This document shows, one piece after another, positions 1 through 9,767 of a DNA stretch of 64,000 bases. This DNA is from Punica granatum. Its lineage: Eukaryota > Streptophyta > Magnoliopsida > Myrtales > Lythraceae. The position numbers were made by a program, and so were the translations under genes. The stretch is taken from positions 12,958,001 through 13,022,000 of the forward strand of contig NC_045129.1 in the NCBI RefSeq assembly GCF_007655135.1, given 5' to 3'. Every line of letters begins with the position of its first letter. Positions within the stretch are counted from its first letter, which is position 1. The notes beneath the pieces were generated by a model that worked only from the letters and a program-made list of their open reading frames with translations, made no database searches and had not been told where the DNA came from.

Positions 1-12
1 TCATGCACTCAC

Positions 13-1390
13 CACATGATGCTATCACTGCTAACATGGGATGCCTAGCTATTGACCGAATGCTACCAGAACACTTCCCCAAAAAGCTTCCCAACATTTT
101 TCCTTCAACATAATCCACCCACTGGTTCGATTACTTCAATCAAACTGAAAACCAATTTTCAACCAAATACCTGAAAAAAAGAGGAGAGAAAACAGCCTCA
201 AGTATCACCACCATTATAAAAAAAGTTTCTACGATTGCAGAGACCTGTCCGCATGTGAAAAGAGGCAAGATCCCTGGTACCATTTCCCACATACACGGTA
301 TAACCATCCAAATCTTCACACACAGCTTTGATAGCAGTTTCCCGGAAACCAAATGATATGGCAAGTCTTCGCTGAGCAGAAATATCATAAAGGCGAACCT
401 GAAACAGAAATGAGGCTTCCACTTTTACAGACTGAATGGGTAGAGAAAATGTGGAGATGCAATATGTACTAGTGCATGAACATCATGAAGAAACTTTCAT
501 TTACAAAAGACAAGGCACACCACCTTATACTTCTTAACAGCTGAGAGATATGACTCTGTTCCAGCCGGCAATTCATTCTTTACAAAAAGATCATTTCAAG
601 GAGGAAATGACAAAGGCATGCGAGAGATAACGCCCCCTTTGATTTCCAAATTTACTCTTTCAGTGACAGGTCTTAAAGATGAATGAAACAGTGACAAAAT
701 GTCAGCTCTAACCAACTAGCCCATCGATTGAGATAGAAAATTAGTAGATGGTTAAGGTTTACCTGATGGCTGCCGGTGCCAGCAACAATTTTGCGATGAT
801 CATCTTTGCGCAGGAATGTTGCAGATGTAAACCAGGTTGGGGTAAAAATACCAAGGTTGTTTCTAGGAGGCTTCGCGGGCAGAAAAAAGATAAATTCCGA
901 TATCAACCTGCTGCATAAAAAAATTGATCGTCAATGTTTTATGGCTGAAGAAAAAAGTTCACAGGTTGAGCATTCCAGATCTTGGCACCCTTGCGACCAT
1001 CCCAAACATTAACTTCAACTCCTGTCCTGTTTCATAACAAAAATCGCTATTGAAAAATAACGTGAAAAGAAAAAAGACATCAAGTAAAAGCTTTGAACTC
1101 CAATCAGCTACAGCATGCTCAAGATCGTGTCAAAGGACTCAACCTCCAAATACGGCATAACTTTCACTAGCATCAACTAAAGAACATAGTACATTTCCAG
1201 CATCACAGACCTTCCGTAAAGTAGCAGAGTCAGTAGAGGCGGTACGGCATAACTTTCACTAGCATCAACTTTAGAACAGAGTCCATTTTCAGCATCACAG
1301 ACCCTCCATAAAGTGGCAGAGTCAGAGACCTTCCCTGTCATGGTCCAGGACAAGGCGGTACTTGTGATATTTCTGCTTGGGAATTCATGC
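13..1390 (-). pseudogene. WDR74/Nsa1-like WD-repeat gene, 5'-truncated, continues off left edge
   Basis: Several exons with good splice sites read on the minus strand: about 1144-1236 (motif CDAGNVLCS, then ESYAVFG), 963-1021 (VEVNVWDGRKGAKIWNAQP), 763-870 (LGIFTPTWFTSATF), 245-398 (VRLYDISAQRR, DLDGYTVYVGNG) and 13-102 (GKCSGSIRSIARHP). All joins keep the frame. The order and motifs match plant WDR74, the homologue of yeast Nsa1, a nucleolar WD40 protein of 60S pre-ribosome maturation. The first visible exon is preceded by a diverged second copy of itself (about 1246-1331) that shifts the frame. No N-terminal exons are visible before the next gene on the same strand begins at 1536. I infer a 5'-truncated copy. 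It could still be expressed from an unusual upstream exon. The 3' end lies outside the window. Confidence 0.72.
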
Positions 1391-1535
1391 ACCCACGACT
1401 AAATCGCTATACATCTATAATTTTAATATAATTTTGTTGTCCCTGGAATAAAAAAAAATCCATAGTTACCTAAATCGTTATTTTTTCCATACGACTGAAT
1501 ATTCAGTCACTGAACCAAAGAACCTCTCGCTGGGG

Positions 1536-2192
1536 CTAGATGACGTCGAAAAAGCTGATGTCGCAGGATTCCAGCCCTCCGAGCTGCACCATCCACTTAT
1601 GAGCGGCTTCACTGACGTTATCGTCGGTCCCTGCAGAAAAAACAAGGTCAGTACACCAGACTGATAAATCCATCAAAGGAACCCACACTGACCCCAGCGC
1701 CACCCACCGCTTCGCCGTCAGGTTTACTTCCACATTGGTGATGTCTCTGCCACTAGACAGAGCAGCCACGAGGTATCTGCCATTCACGTGATTGATGACC
1801 GCCAGGACGGAATGGAAACGGGCAACTATCTCATATGTACTCCGGGTGGCCTGCGTGAAGCCGGGGACAACTGAGGAGGGACAGAGTGGGGCCGAGTCAA
1901 TGCTCAGGCTGACCGTCACGTGGGAGTACTTGACCCGGAATAGGCTGGCCGGGTTTCTTCCCAAGAGCGAGATGTTCCAGCTGGTGACGACGAGGGAGGA
2001 GGAGATATGAAAGGACATGGCGGAGGATTCCCCAATATCGAATTGAGGAGGCATGGTAGCAGGTATCACAAGGAAAACGATGAAGGCAAGGGATGGGAAA
2101 GAAACGATGAGCCACACCAGGAACTTGCAAAAGCAGATGTTTCCAGGCCGGGATACCTGCTCGATGCGGTCGGAATCAATATGGTCTGACAT
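1536..2192 (-). CDS. LEA_2 / NDR1-HIN1-like (NHL) membrane protein
   Basis: Single-exon gene of 218 residues. A hydrophilic N-terminus of about 22 residues is followed by one long membrane segment (CKFLVWLIVSFPSLAFIVFL, about residues 25-48). An extracytosolic LEA_2-type beta domain comes next, with the typical pattern of a small residue, a 'SWNISLLGRNPASLF'-like strand, 'VTVSLSIDSAPLCP', and a late Cys-containing strand. This is the layout of NHL proteins, plant plasma-membrane or ER proteins linked to defence and stress; the precise role is unknown. I chose the ATG at 2190-2192 because upstream codons run through an AT microsatellite and a low-complexity leader; the ATG at 2244-2246 is an alternative. 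The sequence just upstream of this start is duplicated in tandem, so a copy of the promoter plus a broken start lies at 4.5 kb. Confidence 0.72.
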   Translation of the reverse strand: MSDHIDSDRIEQVSRPGNICFCKFLVWLIVSFPSLAFIVFLVIPATMPPQFDIGESSAMSFHISSSLVVTSWNISLLGRNPASLFRVKYSHVTVSLSIDSAPLCPSSVVPGFTQATRSTYEIVARFHSVLAVINHVNGRYLVAALSSGRDITNVEVNLTAKRWVALGSVWVPLMDLSVWCTDLVFSAGTDDNVSEAAHKWMVQLGGLESCDISFFDVI

Positions 2193-3171
2193 GGTTTTCC
2201 ACTTGATGGATGGTGGTCGAGAACCCCACGCATGGGCTTTACTCATATATATATATATATATGTATATAAAATAATAACAATAATAATACACGGATCAAA
2301 AATCCGAACCCGGAAGGGGACGCGAATCTCTTTTTCTGCCCGTTTGTGCATAAAATCGCCAACGTTACACAACCGACATGTATATCTTTGACTTGGTCTT
2401 TATTTACGCTTTCTCCTCCTTTTTTTTTTTGCAAAATAAATAATAACGATGTTGTAAATATTCCAGGGCCACTCGTTTAGCTTCAGTCATCCCCCAGAGT
2501 GATAATTCCACATTGCACATCTCCCGAGAGGCCACAAAATAGAATCCGTTTTTTTCTGAATACTCACTCATTATTTTATGAGTTTCCTTATTTTATTAGT
2601 TAATAATACTAACGGCTCTCTACTCCCCCTTATTTTATTAGTTAATAATCCTAACAAAAAGAAAATCGACCCCCCCCCCCCCAAAAAAAAAGGGTGCAGT
2701 CAAGTGTCTCGGGTTTCTCACGTAAGGAAGTGACGTGAAGGTAACCTTAGGTAAGGAGCTGACGAGATAAAGAGGTCATACCATGCCCCCGGGAGACAAA
2801 ATAGAATATTTTTTCTAATACTTTCTCCTTATTTTATCAGTTAAACAATCCTAACAGTTAGGCTAACAGTATTTGACATGACACGATAACACGATATGTA
2901 TATGATACGGAGTTAAAACTGGTTCAGGTTGATTTTTTTTTATATTCGGTCTAAAAGGATTAATAAACGTGTCTTACAGGTTGAATTCGTGTAATTCGAT
3001 TATACACGATTAAATATATTTATTTAGATGTATTTAATCGTGTAATCCATTTATATAATTGAATTTACCAAAATATTCTTACACTACATGGAGTCTAAAA
3101 AAAAAGAATTCAATAACTCCTTACATTGTGTTTTGTGTGTGTGCGTGTTTTTTTTTTCAATATTAGTACTC

Positions 3172-3512
3172 GCTTTGTTTGGTTAAAAGCATATAATTAT
3201 ACTCTGCTACACTTCGCTTTATTTTTTTTCTTAATTCAATAACATAATCATAACTTTTTTTATCTTATTATTCAATTTAATAATAAATTCTCTCACGCAC
3301 TTTTTTTTACTATTATTACAACTAATTTTTTTTAATTTTAAATTCTTCCAATTATTTATTATTTATTATTATTTTATATAATTTTATAATGAGTTTTCTC
3401 ACATATTTTTTTAATTATTACAATCAATTTTTTAATAATAATTTTTTCCAACTATTTTGTTTCCATTTCATAAAGTAAAATAGAGTATAACTATACTCCG
3501 AAACCAAATACC
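3172..3512. mobile_element. MITE-like inverted-repeat element in unit A
   Basis: The left end reads 'ttggttaaaagcatataatt' followed by atactctgctac. The right end, reverse-complemented, reads 'atttggtttcggagtatagt' followed by tatactctatttta. These form terminal inverted repeats of about 35 bp around a very AT-rich core with no coding potential. Family not assigned; the TTTGGTT-type ends resemble hAT-like MITEs. Confidence 0.55.
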
Positions 3513-3880
3513 CACTAAGCCACCTTCTTTCATTAATAATACCAATAATTCAAGAACACATATAGACAACACATAACGCCATATAATCCACCACAAAGGA
3601 CGAGTCGAACTCCAAGACAATGGACAAAACATGATACACATACTATGGGATAGGCATAAGTCGCTTGGCCAAAATATTTTGGTAAATTCGGATTATATAA
3701 AAAATCGACTCTTAAAGTTAATAGTTTGGTGTCAAACTTCCTAGAAGAAGAGAGAGAGAGTGAGAGAGAGACACAGAGTGAAGCATCGACTCAAGCTGAT
3801 ACACGCTCTTCTGACACGGGCAGAAACGTTGTTCTGTTCAGCATGTTTGCTCTTGTTGTCATAAGACTTCGTCACGTCGA

Positions 3881-3886
<6 letters not shown>

Positions 3887-3926
<40 letters not shown>

Positions 3927-3939
3927 GATAGAGAGAGAG
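3887..3939. repeat. (GA)n microsatellite
   Basis: Nearly pure GA dinucleotide run, interrupted by two GATA steps. The equivalent in unit B is split and shorter (6358-6387). Confidence 0.95.
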
Positions 3940-4536
3940 CTGGGGGAGACCAGAGATGGGACTAAAGCATCGATTCAAGCTGATCGACGCCCTTCTAAGA
4001 TCGACAGCTCCTTTGTTCTTCTCAGCGATGTCTACTTAAACTTTGGAAGTATTGTTTTTTTTTCCTGGGTTCGTAGGCAGAGTATTGAAGAAATCTTCTG
4101 AGGAAGAATGTTAGTTTGGAAAATCAGATATTCTGACTACTGAAATTAAGAAGGTTAGGAGACATGCATCGATGATGGTGAGACATTTGGGGAAAATCAT
4201 GGATTTTTTTCTTTTTGTAAAAAAAATCAGAGATTTTGAGTCCATTCATAGTTTTTTTTGGGAGACCAGATGGTTAGAGCCTACTCAACAAGGACGGAAG
4301 AGAGAGAGGAGATTGAAGCCGATCGTTCCATGTTTAAGGTTTTGGGGGAAGTCACAAACTCAGGGAAGAGGCGAGCATCAATCTTATATAATCCCGAATT
4401 TGCCAAAATATCCTTACATATAACTTTTCGACCAATTTTTCTGAGATATTCTAACGGTTAATAGTTTGGTGTCAAATTTTTCCCGTCGTAAACATTCCAT
4501 TCATTTTTAATGGAAATGCTGAATCTAATATCCAGT

Positions 4537-4713
4537 TTGGTCTGGCATGGTTTTACTCTTGCTGGATGGTGGTCGAGAACCCCACGCATGGGCTTTACTC
4601 ATATATATATATATATATATATAATAATACACGGATAAAAAATCCGAATCCGGAGGGGGGACGCGAATCTCTTTTTCCGCCCGTTTGTGCATAAAATCGC
4701 CAACGTTACACAA
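4537..4713 (-). pseudogene. Duplicated NHL 5' end (leader plus first codons only)
   Basis: This is the unit B counterpart of the NHL leader and start. The same leader reading (MCNVGDFMHKRAEKEIRVP) and the MSKAHAWGSRPPS stretch are present. The frame ends after KTMPDQTGY because homology to unit A stops at the unit junction. It holds no functional domain and is a duplication scar. It may carry promoter activity. Confidence 0.75.
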
Positions 4714-5511
4714 CCGACATGTATATCTTTGACTTGGTCTTTATTTACACTTTCTTCTCCTTTTTTTTTTTGCAAAATAAATAATAACGATGTTGTAAAT
4801 ATTCCAGGGCCACTCGTTTCTCATCTATCCTCCGACATTTGCGCCCCCGGGCCCCTTTAGCTTCAGTCATCCCCCAGAGTGATAATTCCACATTGCACAT
4901 CTCCCGAGAGGCGACAAAATAGAATCCGTTTTTTCTGAATACTCACTCATTATTTTATTAGTTTCCTTATTTTATTAGTTAATAATACTAACGGCTCTCT
5001 CATCCCCTTATTTTATCAGTTAATAATCCAAAAAAAGGGTGCAGTCAAGTGTCTCGGGTTTCTCACGTCACTTCCTCAAGGAAGTGCCGTGAAAGGTAAC
5101 CTTAGGTAAGGAGCTGACGAGATAAAGAGGTGATACCATGCCCCCGGGAGACAAAATAATTTTTTTTTCAATATTATTTTATTAGTTAAATAATCATAGC
5201 AGTTAGTACTGACAGCATTTGACACGACACGATAACACAATATGGTTACGACACGGAATTAAACGGGTTCGGGTTAGTTATTTTTTGATATTCGATCTAA
5301 ACGGATTAATAAACGTGTTTTACCGATTGAATTCGTGTAACTCGATTATACACGATTAAACATATTTATTTAGACGTGTTTAATCGTGTAACCCGCTTAT
5401 ATAATTGAATTTATCAAAATATCCTTACATTATATGGAGTCTCAAAAAAAAAAGAATTCAATAACTCTTACATTGTGTTTTGTGTGTGTGTTTTTTTTTC
5501 AATATTAGTAC

Positions 5512-5852
5512 TCGCTTTATTTGGTTAAAGCATATAATCAAACTCTACTACACTTCACTCTAATTTTCTTTTAATTTAATAACATAATCATAATTTTTTA
5601 TCTTATTTTTAATTTAATAATAAATTTTCTCACGTATTTTTTTATCATTATTGCAACTAGTTTTTTTAAAAAATTTTAATTCTTCCAAATATTCATTATT
5701 TTTATTATTATTTTATTTGATTTAATAATAATTTTTTTCAAATAACTTTTTTAATTATTATAATTAATTTTTTAATAATAATTTTTTCCAATTATCCTGG
5801 CTCCATTTCATAAAGTAAAATAGAGTATAACTATACTCCGTAACCAAATACC
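5512..5852. mobile_element. MITE-like inverted-repeat element in unit B
   Basis: Copy of the element at 3172-3512 carried by the tandem duplication. The same terminal inverted repeats are present, with an AT-rich core that has small indels. Confidence 0.52.
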
Positions 5853-6353
5853 CACTAAGCCACCTTCTTTCATTAATGATACCAATAATTCAAGAACACA
5901 TATAGACAACACATAACGCCATATAATCCACCACAAAGGACGAGTCGAAGTCCAAGACAATGGACAAAACATGATACACATACTATGGGATAGGCATAAG
6001 TCGCTTGGCCAAAATATTTTGGCAAATTCGGATTATATAAAAAATCGACTCTTAAAGTTAATAGTTTGGTGTCAAACTTCCTAGAAGAAGAGAGAGAGAG
6101 TGAGAGAGAGACACAGAGTGAAGCATCGACTCAAGCTGATACACGCTCTTCTGACACGGGCAGAAACGTTGTTCTGTTCAGCATGTTTGCTCTTGCTGTC
6201 ATAAGACTTCGTCACGTCGAAGAGACGAGAGAGAGAGCGAGAGAGAGACACAGAGTGAAGCATCGACTCAAGCTGATACACGCTCTTCTGACACAGGCAG
6301 AAACGTTGTTCTGTTCAGCATGTTTGCTCTTGCTGTCATAAGACTTCATCACG

Positions 6354-6357
<4 letters not shown>

Positions 6358-6387
<30 letters not shown>
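6358..6387. repeat. (GA)n microsatellite
   Basis: Pure GA run in unit B of the tandem duplication. Confidence 0.93.
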
Positions 6388-6391
<4 letters not shown>

Positions 6392-6795
6392 ATCGATGAT
6401 GGTGACTACTGAAATTAAGAAGTTTAGGAGACTTGCATCGATGATGGTGAGACATTTGGGGAAAATCATGGATTTTTTTTTTTCTCTTTGTAAAAAAAAT
6501 CAGAGATTTTGAGTCCATTCATAGTTTTTTTTTTGGGAAACCAGATGGTTAGAGCCTACTCAACAAGGACGGAAGAGAGAGAGGAAATTGAAGCCGATCG
6601 TTCCATGTTTAAGGTTTTGGGGGAAGTCACAAACTCAGGGAAGAGGCGAGCATCAATCTTATATAATTCCGAATTTGCCAAAATATCCTTACATATAACC
6701 CGAACTCGATTTTTCTGAGGTATTCTAACGTTAATAGTTCGGTGTCAAATCTTTCCCGTCGTAAACATTCCGTCCATTTTTAATGGAAATGCTGA

Positions 6796-7483
6796 ATCTA
6801 ATATCCAGTCATCGTTGAGCTTCACAAGATTTAGTTTGTTACCTGTAAGACGCTCATTATTGTCGTCAAGCATGCTTAAGAATTTCTGGAATGCCGAGTC
6901 AGATAACGCCTCAGTCTGTTTGATTCTGCTGGATTCCATGCCTTGGGCTGGTCTTCCTCGCCCGACTCCAGATTGCCGTGGCTGGCTTTTCCGCGGGCCC
7001 CCCTTGTTTCCACTGTCCAGGCCCGCTCTTTCCTTCATTGGACTCTCTGGCCCAGTCAGGATAACCATTGAGGGCCCAGAAATTGCTTTTCCAGTGGCCC
7101 ACCTTATTGCAATGCTCAAAGATGGGCCGCTCCTCAGACGTGTATTGCTGCGTCTTTCTTGCTTGAGGAGACAGATCTCGGATTTGATCTTATAAATACG
7201 AGATAGATGGGCTTGCGAGTACCTCTCCTTCAAATCATCCCAGAGAAGCTTCGCATCTCAAGCACCAGCAATCGTCGACTGAACAATCCTCAGCCCCTGT
7301 GTTGAAAATGCACGGATGATGTGAGATAGTTGTCTCCCTTTAGAGTGCAGCCGATTAACACGACACCAGTTCCATCCAATGTTCCAAGCCAATAGACAAG
7401 CGGCAAGTCTTCTTTCTTGGCAGAGTTATGCCCTTCTCGATGCCCTTTCTCGGGCTCTTGTACGAGTCGCTAACTTCGGACAT
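6796..7483 (-). pseudogene. Ty1/copia gag fragment into start of protease
   Basis: The minus-strand reading starts near 7483 (MSEVSDSYKSP) and continues through UBN2/gag_2-type motifs (LKGDNYLT; IVQSTIAGA, a stop, then DAKLLWDDLKERYSQ; SRIYKIKSEI). A decayed zinc knuckle follows (EHCNKVGHWKSNFWALNGYPDW, in which the second Cys and the last Cys are lost), then the first residues of a copia protease (DDWILDS). At least one frameshift and one in-frame stop interrupt it. Homology ends at about 6796, exactly where the tandem duplication ends, so integrase, RT and the other LTR are missing. Confidence 0.8.
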
Positions 7484-7558
7484 CTTCACCAATCAACCTT
7501 CGCACAGTTTAATTGGCAAAAATCTATTTGATCGTAGAGTGTCGGCGCTTTGATACCG

Positions 7559-7949
7559 TGGTAAGATTGGAACTCTCAAGCTCAATTTCATTTGAGAAAA
7601 CGAATATGTAGACAGTGACGCCTTTACAAATGAGGAAACAAAGATCTACGGGAAACAAATATGCTACCGTCCTAATCTACCCGAATGTACATGGAAAAGT
7701 ATTATACATAATGATACAAAATCCCTAATATCCCATAATAATAAGTGAAATGATGAATATGTACACGAATCTTGTCTTATAATTCTCGAATTAAATATTT
7801 ACCGTTGTGATATGAAATTTATCATATCCAAAGTCGTAGGATAAAAAAATGGATTGTAATATAATACAAATCCCACGATCCATTATTTTCATACTTAATT
7901 TCTTATAATGGAATTTTCTAAACAAAATTTGCAATTCACGGACTCAACA
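7559..7949 (-). mobile_element. Ty1/copia long terminal repeat (5' LTR, minus orientation)
   Basis: Read on the minus strand this 391-bp segment begins TGTTGAGTCCGTGAATTGC and ends CAATCTTACCA. It is followed by a primer-binding-site-like 'cggtatcaaagc', close to the initiator-Met-tRNA type TGGTATCAGAGC. The gag reading starts about 75 bp further on. TG...CA ends, PBS position and gag order agree. No matching second LTR is in the window, so the insertion is truncated. Confidence 0.75.
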
Positions 7950-8048
7950 ACCTAATAAGTCATACGCGATTGTTTCATTGGTGATTTGATGAAGAGTATC
8001 ATTAACATAAATAAGTCGCATTTTTCTCATCTCAAACTTAATAGTATA

Positions 8049-8212
8049 CTTGGTTCAAATAGATCAACGTTTATTCATCTTGAGTAAGATCTCGAGATTG
8101 AGTATTACGAATGAAGAAAATTCACGCTAGGAGATTTCTACCTCTTAATGATTTGATCCGACTCTAATTGGATTATTAGGGATTTCTTGGACTTTCGGTT
8201 GCAGGGTAAAAA
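8049..8212 (+). mobile_element. tRNA-like SINE copy 1 (diverged)
   Basis: Related to the segments at 12628-12800 and 22818-23028. It begins with 'tggttcaaatagatcaacg' (A-box-like region), has a degenerate B-box region 'gagattgagtatt', then the shared 'gaatgaagaaaattcacgct', 'ctcttaatgatttgatcc' and an A-rich end. This is the most diverged of the three copies. Confidence 0.5.
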
Positions 8213-8855
8213 TAGAAAGTTAATGGAGTACATTTGTTCTTGTAAGTTTAATCCATACCAAGTTCATCACTATGGACAGTCGAAAGATTCTTTTATTATT
8301 GCTGTTGTTCGAGGCGAAATTGTTTCCCAAAAAATATATTTTCTTTTTAACTCTTTTATATATCTTACATGTTATAATTATTTTCTAGAGATTTTTTTTT
8401 CTGTAACATCGCTTTTTAATCCACTTTGGATGGAATTATGGTAGTCGTCGTCATTATTATTGTCATGATTAGAAATTTAGAATGTAAAATTTTAGAATAA
8501 GATCATAAAAATTTACGCTGCTACTAATTATTCTAGATGAATATGCATTTCTTTAGAATTGTGATATTCTCGTGCGGGGTGAGATCTACTGATTATTTAG
8601 AATTGATAAGTAATCGACTACTAATTAAGCAAGAAAAATATGCATTCTTTAAAAAAGAAGAATGTGGTACGTACAGGTACTTTTAGAATTGTGATATCCT
8701 CGTTTAGGAGGAAATAATCTTTCTGATTATTTAGGTTTACGTGATCGTAGAATCAATTTTATTTGTTTTATTATTTATCATACTAAGTTATACATTTTAG
8801 TTTATGTATTTTAATATTTTATCAATTTATACTTCATTTGCATAATGAATTATAT

Positions 8856-8891
8856 AAGCATATCGCGTGCAACGCACTCCATGTAACTACT
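8856..8891 (+). mobile_element. Possible Helitron 3' terminus
   Basis: 'atcgcgtgcaacgcactcc' can form the short GTGC/GCAC hairpin typical of plant Helitron ends, and a CTAA-T follows within 20 bases. The 5' end was not located, so this is a weak call. Confidence 0.3.
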
Positions 8892-9369
8892 AATCTTTGA
8901 AAGTAGATACAGTGAAATACGGTGGTTTAAATGGTCTCAGGACATTACTTACCTGTATTCCAAATAAGCTGCCGAACTATCATATTTCCATGTTTGAATT
9001 TTTCATGGTTTCCGATTGGACTCATTCTGCGCCCTAATATGAAACTTGACTCGAAGTCTCGAACCACGTCAACTGTCAGTTAATGTTCCATTAGAAGCGA
9101 CCGAAGACAATTCCACCACAACTCCCGTCAACCGACCCAATTTTTCCATAGACTCATATATATGGATATAATAATGCAAGAGCTATCATTTTCCATAGAC
9201 TTATATATGGATAATAAATTATAATTTATTGACTTCTGGATTGCCAGTGCTTTCTATTAGCGCTAGTGCCTGAAAGATGGCACAATATATACACTACAAA
9301 CTGGTTTGAGAAGGCTATATCATGTATCATAGAATCATATGTGTCTGTTCTTGGGAGAGTTCGATCAGA

Positions 9370-9733
9370 ATGAAGTTGAGTTTAGCGCGTATATTTTGTG
9401 TGAGGACTATGGGGGTGATGATGTTGTTACTATTAGGTTGTGAACTGACTGGGAAGGCATTAGGATGTAAGGAGGGTGAGAGACTGGGGCAGCTTAACGT
9501 CAAAGCTGCCTTCAACTTCCCGAATGGAACCGCTCTTCCAACATGGCGTGCTGATAAGGAAGACTGCTGCCAATGGGAGAGAATTAACTGCAGCAACATC
9601 CGTAATACTATGCAGGTGACGAAGCTCCAACTCTCTGGACTCCCGCAGCCGAGGTCTCTTGATGCTGGTGCGCTCTTCCCCAGTGGTCAGTATTATGAAG
9701 ATTCTTTATTTTAAATTGGTCAGCCCGTCATAG

Positions 9734-9767
<34 letters not shown>

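Larger units (their letters stand above)
2182..4536. repeat. Tandem segmental duplication, unit A
   Basis: First copy of a duplicated block of about 2.35 kb, directly followed by unit B. It begins in the first codons of the NHL gene (matching stretch at 2191-2250 and 4549-4610) and ends in 'gaatctaatatccagt', found at 4521-4536 and 6794-6809. It contains the NHL upstream region, short degenerate AT-rich repeats, a MITE, a dispersed 'gacacgataacacgat' repeat and a GA microsatellite. Small indels and substitutions separate the units, so the duplication is not an assembly echo of identical sequence. Confidence 0.88.
4537..6809. repeat. Tandem segmental duplication, unit B
   Basis: Second copy of the block, about 2.27 kb. 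It lies head-to-tail with unit A and abuts the truncated copia element on its right. Differences from unit A include a shorter AT microsatellite, an extra internal partial duplication at 6225-6355 (a second copy of the 6100-6225 GA-rich segment), and loss of most of the NHL reading frame at the left end. Confidence 0.88.
7950..9369. other. AT-rich intergenic region before the RLP gene
   Basis: Apart from the SINE at 8049-8212 and a Helitron-type 3' end near 8856-8890 (gcgtgcaacgcac hairpin followed by ctactaat), I see no coding sequence. The last few hundred bases should contain the RLP promoter; 'atatatggatataataatgc' repeats occur around 9160-9220, and 'cacaatatatacac' at about 9281 is a plausible TATA region. 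Confidence 0.5.

Noticed and set aside
1630..1665. Possible mini-intron in the NHL gene ('ttttttctgcag')
   Set aside because: It would be only about 30 bases long, below the plant minimum, and the frame is open through it.
2670..2684. C homopolymer and other short runs as regulatory elements
   Set aside because: These are simple low-complexity runs with nothing to support function.
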